Shown here piece by piece: positions 52,407 to 61,704 of a stretch of DNA of 64,000 nucleotides. Where the stretch lies: positions 682,001-746,000 of the forward strand of contig NZ_ASWE01000003.1 of the NCBI RefSeq assembly GCF_000407505.1, given 5' to 3'. Under the pieces are notes generated by a model that did no database searches, was not told the DNA's origin, and saw only the letters and a list, made by a program, of their open reading frames with translations. Numbering within the stretch: position 1 is the stretch's first letter; each line of letters begins with the position of its first letter. The translations under genes and the position numbers were made by a program. Source of the stretch: Enterococcus phoeniculicola ATCC BAA-412 (lineage in GTDB: Bacteria; Bacillota; Bacilli; Lactobacillales; Enterococcaceae).

Positions 52407-54679
52407 AAAAAGTAATTCACTATCCAAACGAGTGGGTGATGGAAGAAGCGAGTTTTGATTCTCGCTATATTCAGAAATTTGAATCTACCATGGCACAAGG
52501 AAACGGCTATCTTGAAGCAAGAAATACCTTGGAAGAACGATACAAAAAGTCAAAACCGGGGTTATTTGTTTCAGGTATGTTTAATCAATTTTCTTCTCAT
52601 GAAGTAACAGAGCTTGTAAACTTTCCGGATGTTTTTCTGACAGAAATTTCTTTGAATAAGGAATTAGTGAATTTAGAGTCAGGAAAAATTCTTTCCTATT
52701 CTAGACAAATGAATTTCAAGAATGGTGAGTCTGTGCGTTCTGTAGTCTGGAAAAGTGCACAGGGAATCGAACTAAAGCTGATGTTTAGACGATTTGTTTC
52801 TATGCATGATAAACATGTGATTGTTCAGCAAGTTAGAATTGACTCTTGTGAATCAGGAGAATTAGAAATTTTATCAGGAATTGACGCTCAGATAACGAAT
52901 AGTGGCTCTCAGCATTTTGAGGAGGGAGAAAAACGATATTTTGATAAAAAGTATCTTCAGCTATTCACACAAACTACGCAAACCCATCTTCCAGTGAGTG
53001 TCACGTGTGGGCAGACGATGAATCACTTGTTTGACAGAAAAGCAATCATGAAAAGAAGACAGATTTTTGAAAAATTTTCTGGTACTATACAGGCAAATGA
53101 ACCCATTATTTTTGAAAAATATATATCAATCTATACAGGAAGAGACCAAGAATTTGATTCAAAAAAAGAAGAATGGTATTTACGCAAGCAACCGATTTTG
53201 GAAGTCCAAAAGAATGTGGATATGGGATATGAGCAGTTAATGGCGGCTTCTGAAGATAGCTGGAATCAGATTTGGCAGAAGGCACCTATTGAAATCAAAA
53301 CACCGGCAATAAAAGATAAATTGTTGTTAAATTTTGCTAGGTATCATATTCATGCAATGGCGCCTGTGCAGGATAATCGGATGAATATTGGCGCAAAAGG
53401 AATGACAGGTGAAGGATATAAGGGACATACATTTTGGGATACAGAGATTTTCCTATTACCCTATTTCTCCTATAATTATCCTGAAAGTGCCAAGCATTTG
53501 ATTGAATTTCGTCTAAATTCACTTCAAGCCGCAGAGCAAAATGCAAAAAGCAATGGTTATGACGGGGCACAATATCCGTGGGAGGCTGCTTGGCTTACAG
53601 ATGGAGAGGTTACTCCGGAATTTGGCGAAATTGATATTGTAACCGGTGAACCTACGCCAATTCTTACGGGAAAGCTAGAACACCATGTGACAGGAGATGT
53701 TGTATTTGGCGTTAGTCAGTATATAACAATCTCACAGGATAGTGAATTTGAAAAAATGATTTTTCCAATGGTCTGGTCGTGTGCCAAGTTTTGGTGTACA
53801 CGGGTAGAGTGGAATGACCATAAGAACAGATATGACATTCTTGATGTCATTGGGCCAGATGAGTATAAGGAGCATGTAAACAATAATGCCTATACGAACT
53901 ATTTAGCAAAATATACGATTGATAGAAGTATTGCACTTTACGCAAAATACAAGGAGTCTTTATCTGAGGAGGAACAGGGGTGGCTGGAAAAAATGCAGCA
54001 GGTTTCTCAAGCACTCTACTTACCAGTGCCAGACGAGCAATCGATTTTACCTCAGGATGATGACTATTTGACAAAAACAATCATTGATTTGGCTCCTTAT
54101 CATCAGGCGAAGCAAGTAGGAACAATTTTCCACGATTACAATTTGGAGGAAGTAAATAAGATTCAAGTGTCTAAACAGGCAGATGTACTGCTATTGATGC
54201 TTTTATTTTCGAATCGGTTCACTAAACAAGAGTTAATGAACAATTGGGACTATTATTACCCTAAAACACTCCATGATTCTTCTTTATCCATGTGTGTCCA
54301 CTGCAACTATGCTTTATTACTTGATAAAACAGTGCTTGCTTATGAACTTTTTAAGAAAACATTTGAGATAGATTTAGGGGATACGAATATGTTTTCTTCT
54401 GATGAGGGGATTCATTCTGCTTCTATGGGAGGAATTTGGCAAAATGTTGTTCTGGGGTTTGGCGGATTAGCCATTACAACAAAAGGTATATCCATCTCAC
54501 CGAAGCTGCCAAAAGAGTGGGAGGAGCTGTCCTATACATTTTCTTATGGAGGTAAAAAAATAAAAGTTCACGTATTTTCTGAACAGATTGTTCTGGAAAA
54601 AAATGAAGATTCCGAAATTCCACTTTTCGTGAATGGAAAAAAGGTTATACTTAAAGAAAACGTGACAATTGCGTATTGA
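52403..54679 (+). CDS. GH65 disaccharide phosphorylase (kojibiose/maltose phosphorylase type)
   Basis: 758 residues, full length. TGEGYKGHTFWDTEIFLLPYFSY and FGEIDIVTGE are typical, and the general-acid glutamate candidate is E487 in VIGPDEYKEHVNNNAYTN. The C-terminal part has MGGIWQNVVLGFGGLA. Family members split an alpha-linked glucosyl disaccharide with phosphate, giving beta-glucose 1-phosphate. Linkage specificity (alpha-1,1 to 1,4) cannot be told from this. No beta-phosphoglucomutase gene is in the operon. The start overlaps the preceding stop (ATGA). Confidence 0.88.
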   Translation: MKKVIHYPNEWVMEEASFDSRYIQKFESTMAQGNGYLEARNTLEERYKKSKPGLFVSGMFNQFSSHEVTELVNFPDVFLTEISLNKELVNLESGKILSYSRQMNFKNGESVRSVVWKSAQGIELKLMFRRFVSMHDKHVIVQQVRIDSCESGELEILSGIDAQITNSGSQHFEEGEKRYFDKKYLQLFTQTTQTHLPVSVTCGQTMNHLFDRKAIMKRRQIFEKFSGTIQANEPIIFEKYISIYTGRDQEFDSKKEEWYLRKQPILEVQKNVDMGYEQLMAASEDSWNQIWQKAPIEIKTPAIKDKLLLNFARYHIHAMAPVQDNRMNIGAKGMTGEGYKGHTFWDTEIFLLPYFSYNYPESAKHLIEFRLNSLQAAEQNAKSNGYDGAQYPWEAAWLTDGEVTPEFGEIDIVTGEPTPILTGKLEHHVTGDVVFGVSQYITISQDSEFEKMIFPMVWSCAKFWCTRVEWNDHKNRYDILDVIGPDEYKEHVNNNAYTNYLAKYTIDRSIALYAKYKESLSEEEQGWLEKMQQVSQALYLPVPDEQSILPQDDDYLTKTIIDLAPYHQAKQVGTIFHDYNLEEVNKIQVSKQADVLLLMLLFSNRFTKQELMNNWDYYYPKTLHDSSLSMCVHCNYALLLDKTVLAYELFKKTFEIDLGDTNMFSSDEGIHSASMGGIWQNVVLGFGGLAITTKGISISPKLPKEWEELSYTFSYGGKKIKVHVFSEQIVLEKNEDSEIPLFVNGKKVILKENVTIAY

Positions 54680-54699
54680 TTATAAAGGGATGGTAGGAA

Positions 54700-55719
54700 A
54701 TGGTAAGTATAAAAGATATAGCAAAGCTAACGGGTTTCTCAGTGACCACAGTGTCTCGAGCGTTGAATAATCATAGTGATGTAAATGAGCAGACAAAAGC
54801 CATCATTCAAAAGGCAGCAAGGGAAAATGACTATGCCCCAAATATTTTAGCCAAAAGCTTGGTAAATAAAAATTCCAAGACCTTTGGATTTATCACATCT
54901 AATTTTTCTGCGACGACTTTGATGGACAGCTTTTCGTTTAAACTTTTTATGAACTGTGTGAATCGAGCGAATGAATTAGGCTATGAAATTGTTCTTATTC
55001 ACTACAAAGCAAGTATTCACAACATGAAGAGCTTCGCTCAAATTATCTCGGAACGAAACCTGGAAGGGGCAATTATTCAAGGGTTTGATGAATCTGATCC
55101 CTTTTGTAAAGAAGCAGCTGAATCGTCTATACCTACCGTTTTCATTGATATTGAGCGTAATACTGAAAATACAACCTATGTCAGCTCAGACGTAAAAAAA
55201 GCGGTAGAAATTGGTTTTTCATATCTTCTTTCAAAAGGTCATACATCTTTTTGCTTTATTCATGGGACGCCTGAATCCTGGATCACGCAAAAATGGCTCT
55301 TAGAGGTAGAAGCATTTCGACAAAAGCATACAGCGGCAATTGAGGATTTTTATTTGCTGGATGGTTCGTATGCACTCGAACCGACAAGACAAGTGGTGAA
55401 AGAATTTTATGAGAAAAAAGAAAACAAACAGGTAACAGCAATTTTTGCAACAAGTGATGTAATGGGGATTGGGGCGATGAAGGGTGTGGCAGATTGCGGC
55501 TTATCCGTTCCTGAAGATATCTCTATACTAGGCTATGACAATATTGTTTTAGCAGAATATGTGACACCTGCTTTGACAACGATTAGCCAAAATTTAGAAG
55601 GCGTGGGAAGTCGAGCAGTGGAATATTTATTAGAGCTCACTAAAGGACAAGTAGTGAAGCCGGGAATTCTAGATGTGACGCTTGTAAAACGTGAGTCAGT
55701 AGGTGTAAAGCATGATTGA
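54700..55719 (+). CDS. LacI-family transcriptional regulator (MalR-like)
   Basis: 339 residues with an N-terminal helix-turn-helix (IKDIAKLTGFSVTTVSRALN) and hinge NHSDVNEQTK, then a periplasmic-binding-like effector domain (GAIIQGFDESD, GYDNIVLAEYVTPALTTI). The probable operator is the palindrome at 47393-47410. Being inside the operon it represses, the gene is likely autoregulated. It overlaps the next gene by eight bases. Confidence 0.93.
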   Translation: MVSIKDIAKLTGFSVTTVSRALNNHSDVNEQTKAIIQKAARENDYAPNILAKSLVNKNSKTFGFITSNFSATTLMDSFSFKLFMNCVNRANELGYEIVLIHYKASIHNMKSFAQIISERNLEGAIIQGFDESDPFCKEAAESSIPTVFIDIERNTENTTYVSSDVKKAVEIGFSYLLSKGHTSFCFIHGTPESWITQKWLLEVEAFRQKHTAAIEDFYLLDGSYALEPTRQVVKEFYEKKENKQVTAIFATSDVMGIGAMKGVADCGLSVPEDISILGYDNIVLAEYVTPALTTISQNLEGVGSRAVEYLLELTKGQVVKPGILDVTLVKRESVGVKHD

Positions 55720-56437
55720 TTTATTAGCGAACGCAGCAAGATTTGATTTTTTATCTGTTAAAAAGTCGCCTAAGCAAAAGATTTCTTCCTCCATGCTGAT
55801 GCTCATTTTCCTAACGATTTTGTCAATTAGCCTTATTTTTGTCTTTCAGCTATCCAAGCTAGATACACCCAGAGCACTTCAGGTGCTCCAAAAAGAATCG
55901 TATCAAATTAAAAAAGAGGGGATTTCTCTTTCTGACACAGAGATTCAGCAGTTAAATCAAAAATTGAGTGAGACTGGCTATAGCCTATCGAGAGAAGCCA
56001 TCTACATGGGAAAAAATAAATTTCTCTCGTTTTCTCAATTGTTAGCGCTTTATCAAGCGGAGAAGATAGACAGTGTACAAATAAATTCCACTATTGATGA
56101 AGAGAAAACTTTTATTGAATATTTTGTGTGGTTTTATCTCTATATAAAGGAAAGTGTTACGCTTATTTGGGTGATTTTACTTGGAATTTTTCTTGCACGC
56201 ATTACACAAAAATATGTAAAACAGACAAAACTTTATACGTATCAGCGTATCTTTGGCTGGATCGTAGCATTGATGATTGATCCGATACTTGTTTATACAG
56301 TAATGGGACTCCTTGAAGTGAAATGGTCGTACCGGATATTTATTTTTACATTGCTTTATGTCATGATTGATTTTATTTTTTCTAGATATTTAGTTACCCA
56401 TGTGACAATAGAAGGAGAAGAAAGGAGCACGCTATGA
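55712..56437 (+). CDS. DUF1189/MalA-like membrane protein
   Basis: 241 residues with about five hydrophobic segments, one near residue 30 (SMLMLIFLTILSISLIFVFQ) and four in the C-terminal half, separated by a 100-residue extracytoplasmic region. The layout and position in a maltodextrin-like operon resemble the streptococcal MalA protein (DUF1189), whose role is unknown. Assigned mainly by context and build. Confidence 0.55.
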   Translation: MIDLLANAARFDFLSVKKSPKQKISSSMLMLIFLTILSISLIFVFQLSKLDTPRALQVLQKESYQIKKEGISLSDTEIQQLNQKLSETGYSLSREAIYMGKNKFLSFSQLLALYQAEKIDSVQINSTIDEEKTFIEYFVWFYLYIKESVTLIWVILLGIFLARITQKYVKQTKLYTYQRIFGWIVALMIDPILVYTVMGLLEVKWSYRIFIFTLLYVMIDFIFSRYLVTHVTIEGEERSTL

Positions 56438-58080
56438 AGTGGTGGCAAGATAAAGTCATCTATCAAATCTATCCTCGAAGCTTCAATGACAGCAACGGAG
56501 ATGGGATAGGTGATTTAAAGGGAATCATTGAAAAAATCGATTACTTATCTGAATTAGGTGTAGGGGCCATTTGGTTATGTCCGGTCTATCAATCACCGAA
56601 CAAAGATAATGGTTACGACATCAGTGATTATCAGGAGATTCAATCCTTGTTTGGGACGATGGAGGATTTGGAGCTGTTGATTGAAAAAGCTAGAGAAAAA
56701 AATATTTATTTATTAATGGATCTAGTAGTGAACCATACATCCGATCAACATCCTTGGTTTATTGAAGCGAGGAAAAATAAAGAAAACGATTATCGAGCGT
56801 TTTATATATGGAGAGACGGAGACGAGGGAGAAGTGCCAAATACTCTTTCCTCTGTATTTAGTGGCTCTGCCTGGACCTATGACTCTCCTTCTTCTCAATA
56901 CTATCTGCATCTTTTTACAAAAGAGCAGCCAGACTTAAATTGGAAACATAAGGAGATGCGAGAAAAAATTTATCAAATGATGAATTTTTGGGCTGAAAAA
57001 GGAATTGGCGGATTTCGTTTGGATGTGATTGATTTAATTGGAAAAGAACCCGATTTGGAAATAACTGCAAATGGACCCCTTCTTCATGATTATGTGCATG
57101 AAATGAATCAAAACGTTTTTAGTAAGTATGAAGATATGCTTACCGTTGGGGAAACATGGGGAGCGACACCTGAAATTGGAAAACAGTTCTCAGATCCAGC
57201 GCGTGAAGAGTTGTCCATGATTTTTCAGTTTGAACACATGATGCTTGATCAACAAGAAGGAAAAGATAGCTCCAACAAATGGGCGTTGAAGCCTCTGGAA
57301 ATTTCTCAGTTAAAAGCAGTTATGAGTAAGTGGCAGACAGCACTTGGAAATATTGGCTGGAATAGTCTTTTTTGGAATAACCATGATTTACCACGCATCG
57401 TTTCTCGCTGGGGGGATGATCAGACCTACTGGATGGAAAGTGCAAAGCTGTTTGCTATCTTACTTCATTTCATGAAAGGGACACCGTTTGTATATCAAGG
57501 GGAAGAAATTGGAATGACAAATATTGTAGTCTCCAATATCGATCAAGTAGATGATATTGAGAGTCGCAACATGTATTTTGATCGTATCAATAAAGGGTAT
57601 TCAAAAGAGCAGCTTCTGCATGCGATTAATGTAAAAGGACGGGATAATGCACGTACACCGATGCAGTGGAATGGATCTGTTCACGCAGGATTTTCTTCAG
57701 GTCAGCCTTGGCTTTGCGTCAATGATAATTATGAAACAATTAATGTAGAAAATCAGCTACATGATCCCGCATCTATTTTGTCCACGTATCGACAGTTAAT
57801 TCATTATCGAAAGAATAATGAGCTGATTGTTTTTGGCGAATATGAACTACTGTACACAGAAGAAGAAGTATTTTCTTATCTTCGATATAATGATACAGAA
57901 GCAATTTTGGTTGTGACTAATCTATCAGAAAAAGCGCACAGATTTGTCTATCCAAAAAATTTGGTGTTAAAAGAACAGATTATCTCAAACTATCCCAATC
58001 AGGAGATTTATGCAGAGCAAATTGAATTAAAACCTTATATGGCGTACGCTGTAAAGGTAGCGATTCAGAAGAAGTGCTGA
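56434..58080 (+). CDS. GH13 oligo-1,6-glucosidase-type alpha-glucosidase
   Basis: 548 residues with all GH13 motifs: DLVVNHTSDQHPWF, GFRLDVIDLIG (nucleophile D197), GETWG (acid E240) and WNNHDLPR (D318). The residue after the nucleophile is valine (V198). In this subfamily valine marks alpha-1,6-specific enzymes such as isomaltase and oligo-1,6-glucosidase, while alanine or threonine marks maltases. The start overlaps the preceding gene. It closes the operon and suggests that isomalto-type oligosaccharides are among the substrates. Confidence 0.9.
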   Translation: MKWWQDKVIYQIYPRSFNDSNGDGIGDLKGIIEKIDYLSELGVGAIWLCPVYQSPNKDNGYDISDYQEIQSLFGTMEDLELLIEKAREKNIYLLMDLVVNHTSDQHPWFIEARKNKENDYRAFYIWRDGDEGEVPNTLSSVFSGSAWTYDSPSSQYYLHLFTKEQPDLNWKHKEMREKIYQMMNFWAEKGIGGFRLDVIDLIGKEPDLEITANGPLLHDYVHEMNQNVFSKYEDMLTVGETWGATPEIGKQFSDPAREELSMIFQFEHMMLDQQEGKDSSNKWALKPLEISQLKAVMSKWQTALGNIGWNSLFWNNHDLPRIVSRWGDDQTYWMESAKLFAILLHFMKGTPFVYQGEEIGMTNIVVSNIDQVDDIESRNMYFDRINKGYSKEQLLHAINVKGRDNARTPMQWNGSVHAGFSSGQPWLCVNDNYETINVENQLHDPASILSTYRQLIHYRKNNELIVFGEYELLYTEEEVFSYLRYNDTEAILVVTNLSEKAHRFVYPKNLVLKEQIISNYPNQEIYAEQIELKPYMAYAVKVAIQKKC

Positions 58081-58160
58081 AGCTAAGTAAAGCGACTCGC
58101 TTGCTTCTTAGAAGAATAAAAATTTTATAAACTTGTTGAAAAATCAGCTAGCGCTTCAAG

Positions 58161-58435
58161 AAGAGTTCGGCACAAAAGTGTTCAGCTCTGAAAAATAAGA
58201 AGGAATTCACGAAGATTGTTCCTCAAATCTTTGGGACCAAGTAGGTACGTTTCTCCATCTATTTCTTTCAGAAATAGTGTGCCAGCGCAAGTTCAGCTTA
58301 TTTTTGAAGCCTTCAACTCAGCATGTTCCATGCGTAGAAGATGATGAGAGCGAAACGAAGTCCCCACTCAACACGTAGTGTAGATGAGCTGCTTCTCTTT
58401 CCAACCTTTATTAAGAACGAGGGTGGGGTATAACT
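58161..58435 (+). repeat. Intergenic repeat copy R6, split by an ISL3 element
   Basis: Carries GTGTTCAGCTCTGAAAAATA, GGAATTCACGAAGATTG, AGCATGTTCCATGCGTAGAAG and ACCTTTATTAAG as in R4, with an extra ~50 bases near 58236. It continues beyond the insertion sequence at 59950-59989 (GTATAACTTAATTAGTTATG...), where the second arm of the end hairpin and its T-tract lie. Confidence 0.8.
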
Positions 58436-59949
58436 GGCTCTTTGTCAATAAGGACTGATGAGTTATACAAAATCAAATCTGGGTCAGAATGAACCTCATT
58501 CTGGCTCAGATTTTTTGTTATCTTACTTTGATTAATTGATTGATCAAAAAGATTCTAATTCTCATGTTCTCAAATGATTTAAATCCGTAGGATACTCGTT
58601 TCATTGTCTTTATGTGTGTGTTCTTTGCTTCTATTTTTCCATTGGAGTAAGGGTAGATCATTGCGTTGGTGATGCCTTCTTCATAATTCAGAAGGTTTTG
58701 AAGCTTCTTCCGAAAACCGTCATCTAGTATTTCGGGAAGTTCTGCCAATAAGGAGAAAAATAAGTCAGGGTCTTTGTCTCGAAAGGCTTCAACTAATTCA
58801 TGAAAAAAGGGATACGCCTCCTTCAGGGGCGCAGAAAAGCCAAGCAATCGATCAATCATCATTGCTTCAGTAAGAAACGGGTATTTTGGCGCTCGGAAAC
58901 TTTTCCATGTTTTGTATTCATAATGGTTGATGTTTGCACGATTTTTTAGCAGAAAGCGCCAGTTCTTTCTCAGCTTTTCTGCCAGACTTTTCTGTCCTAC
59001 TTTACGAAGCTCATTCATTTCACGGATACGTAACTCATTGAACGCCTGATTCATGTGTTTGACAATATGAAACCGATCAATCACTACTTTCGCATTTGGC
59101 AAAACACGCTTGGTGAGCTGGAAGTAGGCGGCGTTCATGTCTGTAACCAAGAATTCTACTTCTTCTGGATTGGTACAGCCTAAGAAATAGCTTGTTAATC
59201 GAGGTAACTTACGCGTAGGCAAGACATCAATTAATTTTCCTGTTTCGCCATCTGCGCAAATAAAGCTCATTTTATCTTCTATGGAAGCGTGCGAACGAAA
59301 TTCATCAACCATCAATACTCTGGGGAGAATCTTCTTAGATTGCTTTGGTAAATAGCTTTTAAACTCTTTCAATGTACGAATAACGGTGGTCAAAGATACC
59401 TGACAGCTTTTCGCAATAAAAGATAAAGATACTTTTTCAGTCAGTAAAGAAGCAATTTTATATCTGACATGATTTGCGATTGAATGTCTAGGTTGGACAA
59501 AAGAACTTTGAGCAGTCCAATGAGTTCGACAATTTTTACAGGTATAGCGCTGCTTTTTTAAGCGCATAACCAAAGGCATATGATTGTATTGTTCAAAGCG
59601 GACAATCGTTTCCTTCTTCCCGTTTTTCACTACAATTGCTTTCCCATTTCCATCTACCACAGTAGAACCACAACTTCTACACGCACGAGGAGCAGGCGAG
59701 AGAACAGCATCGACGATCAACGTCTTTTCCTTCTGAAAGGTCTCGTAAGAGACCTCTGTAATCATCAAATCTTTCTCTATTATTCTCAGCATTTTTTTGA
59801 TAGAATCATTCATATAGCATATCGTCCTCTCAGTTGTTTATTTTGTGGTGATTTAATCATACTAGAGAACGATATGTTTTTTAATACCTAAAGTGAAAAT
59901 GGGACTGAAGAATCAATTATGATTCATCAGTCCCATAAATTATAGAGCC
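58436..59949 (-). mobile_element. Intact ISL3-family insertion sequence (1514 bp)
   Basis: Bounded by ~25-bp imperfect inverted repeats (GGCTCT......AT..GGACTGATG at both ends). GTATAACT is repeated exactly on both sides (58428-58435 and 59950-59957), the 8-bp target duplication expected for ISL3. One complete transposase gene. The insertion divides the hairpin of intergenic repeat R6. An exact duplication suggests a recent event. Confidence 0.97.
58518..59813 (-). CDS. ISL3-family transposase
   Basis: 431 residues, full length. N-terminal zinc-binding region (CRSCGS ... CKNCRTHW), a helix-turn-helix (SLSFIAKSCQVSLTTVIRTL), and the DDE core: VLMVDEFRSH, FLVTDMNAAYFQL, NAKVVIDRFHIVKH, and the C-terminal glutamate region YSNGKIEAKNTHIKTMKRVS. 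No frameshift. The decayed copy at 12014-13314 is closely related. Confidence 0.97.
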   Translation of the reverse strand: MNDSIKKMLRIIEKDLMITEVSYETFQKEKTLIVDAVLSPAPRACRSCGSTVVDGNGKAIVVKNGKKETIVRFEQYNHMPLVMRLKKQRYTCKNCRTHWTAQSSFVQPRHSIANHVRYKIASLLTEKVSLSFIAKSCQVSLTTVIRTLKEFKSYLPKQSKKILPRVLMVDEFRSHASIEDKMSFICADGETGKLIDVLPTRKLPRLTSYFLGCTNPEEVEFLVTDMNAAYFQLTKRVLPNAKVVIDRFHIVKHMNQAFNELRIREMNELRKVGQKSLAEKLRKNWRFLLKNRANINHYEYKTWKSFRAPKYPFLTEAMMIDRLLGFSAPLKEAYPFFHELVEAFRDKDPDLFFSLLAELPEILDDGFRKKLQNLLNYEEGITNAMIYPYSNGKIEAKNTHIKTMKRVSYGFKSFENMRIRIFLINQLIKVR

Positions 59950-60012
59950 GTATAACTTAATTAGTTATGTCTCTCCCCTCTTTTTTTTGCCTTTTTTTCT
60001 CCTAAAAATGAG

Positions 60013-60041
60013 TAGTTATTTTTTTAAAGTGTCGTTATAAT
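60013..60041 (+). promoter_or_regulatory. Promoter of the DHA2 exporter gene
   Basis: TATAAT at 60036-60041 with a weak -35 (TAGTTA) 17 bases upstream; 33 bases before the start codon. Confidence 0.5.
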
Positions 60042-60074
60042 AGAGGACGGAACATAGAAGAGAGGAAGTTACAC

Positions 60075-61499
60075 ATGAAAACATATCAAGAAGATCCAAA
60101 CGTACAAAAAAATCGATGGTGGATACTTATCTCGGTGGCGATGTTTACGTTTATGTCTACACTGGACTCCAGCATTGTAAATATAGCGTTACCGACCATC
60201 TCAAAGGATATGAATGTACCAATGAATCAGTCAGAATGGGTAGTGTCTATCTATTTGATGGTCGTCTGCGCCTGTCTGCTGCTCTTTGGGAAAATTGGTG
60301 ATAGCTGGGGAAAAATTAAAGTCTATCGAATCGGAACGGTGATTTTTGTTTTTGGTTCACTCCTTTGCGGGTTTAATCATTCATTAGGATTTTTACTTTT
60401 TGGCCGGATTGTTCAAGCACTTGGTGCAAGCATGACGATGGCAAGTAATTCAGGGATTATTACAGAGGTTTTTCCTTTAAAAGAACGAGGAAGAGCATTG
60501 GGCTCAATTGGCGCATTTGTGTCACTGGGTTCTATCGCCGGACCAGGAATTGGCGGACTTATTTTATCAAACTTATCATGGTCTTATATTTTCTGGATTA
60601 ATATTCCTGTAGGGATTGTTACTATGCTGATTGGGGAAAAATTCTTACCTAAAGATATTACAAAATCACAAGAAAAAATTGACTATTCAGGGTTTGCCAC
60701 TTTTGCTGTTACAATTATGACCTTTTTTGGCGGAATTTTTATGGGACAAGAATTTGGCTTTGCTTCTACACAAACGATTGTGCTGGTTGCCATCGCGATT
60801 GTCTCATTTATCTTATTCTTAGTAATCGAAAAGAAGAAGGAGAATCCGTTAATTCATTTTGCTATTTTTAAAAATAAAATATTTACGATGAGTTTAATCA
60901 CAGCTGTATTAATTTTTTCATCTAATTTCTTTGTGAATGTAGTCATTCCATTTTATTTGCAGGATGCACGTCATCTAAGTGCAAGTTATGCAGGAATGCT
61001 GATGATGGTATTTCCATTATTGATGGTGGTCGGCTCACCTCTTAGCGGGTATCTAACAGATAAAATTGGCCCCTCCATTTTAATTGTTCTAGGCTTAGCG
61101 ATGTTGGCTGTAACTCAGTTAATGTATATGTTTATGACAGAAACAACACCCATTTGGTATTATGTTGTGGCAACAGGCATCATGGGATTAGGAAATGCAT
61201 TGTTCCAATCGCCGAATAACACAATGGTGATGAGTAGTGTAACAAAAGATAGCTTAGGTGTCGCAGGTAGTATGAATTCATTTGCCAGAAATCTCGGAAT
61301 GGTAATAGGGATTGCATTAGCAACAACGATTCTATATGATGCCATGAGTGCTGAATATGGACAACGTGTGACAACTTTTATTGCTGATCGTCCAGATATC
61401 TTTATCACAGGAATGCGTATTACGTTTCTAGGTTCATTCCTCATCTGTGCTGTAGCATTCATTCTTACGATTATTCGCTTACGAAAAAAGAATAAGTAA
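60075..61499 (+). CDS. MFS exporter of the DHA2 (14-TMS, EmrB/QacA-like) family
   Basis: 474 residues, about 14 membrane segments. Motif D1 LDSSIVNIALPTI, motif A GKIGDSWGKIKVYRIG and motif C GSIAGPGIGG identify a drug:H+ antiporter of the DHA2 group. Substrates may be toxic organic cations, bile salts or a metabolite; none can be named from sequence. GAGAGGAAG precedes the ATG. No regulator gene is next to it. Confidence 0.9.
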   Translation: MKTYQEDPNVQKNRWWILISVAMFTFMSTLDSSIVNIALPTISKDMNVPMNQSEWVVSIYLMVVCACLLLFGKIGDSWGKIKVYRIGTVIFVFGSLLCGFNHSLGFLLFGRIVQALGASMTMASNSGIITEVFPLKERGRALGSIGAFVSLGSIAGPGIGGLILSNLSWSYIFWINIPVGIVTMLIGEKFLPKDITKSQEKIDYSGFATFAVTIMTFFGGIFMGQEFGFASTQTIVLVAIAIVSFILFLVIEKKKENPLIHFAIFKNKIFTMSLITAVLIFSSNFFVNVVIPFYLQDARHLSASYAGMLMMVFPLLMVVGSPLSGYLTDKIGPSILIVLGLAMLAVTQLMYMFMTETTPIWYYVVATGIMGLGNALFQSPNNTMVMSSVTKDSLGVAGSMNSFARNLGMVIGIALATTILYDAMSAEYGQRVTTFIADRPDIFITGMRITFLGSFLICAVAFILTIIRLRKKNK

Positions 61500-61513
61500 A
61501 AAAAAATAGAGAA

Positions 61514-61552
61514 AATTTATTGAGAAATAGTGTGCATCTTTCTCAATAAATT
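61514..61552. terminator. Perfect 14-bp hairpin after the exporter gene
   Basis: AATTTATTGAGAAA and TTTCTCAATAAATT are exact inverted repeats with an 11-base loop, 14 bases after the stop. The T-tract is better on the minus strand (TTTTCTC…TTTTTTTTT). Confidence 0.65.
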
Positions 61553-61607
61553 ACCATACTTACCAGTGAAGTATCTGTTTGAAAGAGTATTATTCGCTAA
61601 TTTTTTA

Positions 61608-61704
61608 AGGGAGAGACAGGAGTTGCTTCTGTTCCCAACCTTGATTAAGATTTTAGAAGGGTGGAGTATAACTAATCAAGTTATACTTCACCCTCCTCTT
61701 TTTT
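61608..61704 (+). repeat. Intergenic repeat copy R7 with terminator
   Basis: Contains GTTGCTTCTGTTCCCAACC and TTGATTAAGATTTTA as in R4. GGGTGGAGTATAACT (61659-61673) pairs at 14 of 15 positions with AGTTATACTTCACCC (61679-61693), then T residues. Confidence 0.8.
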
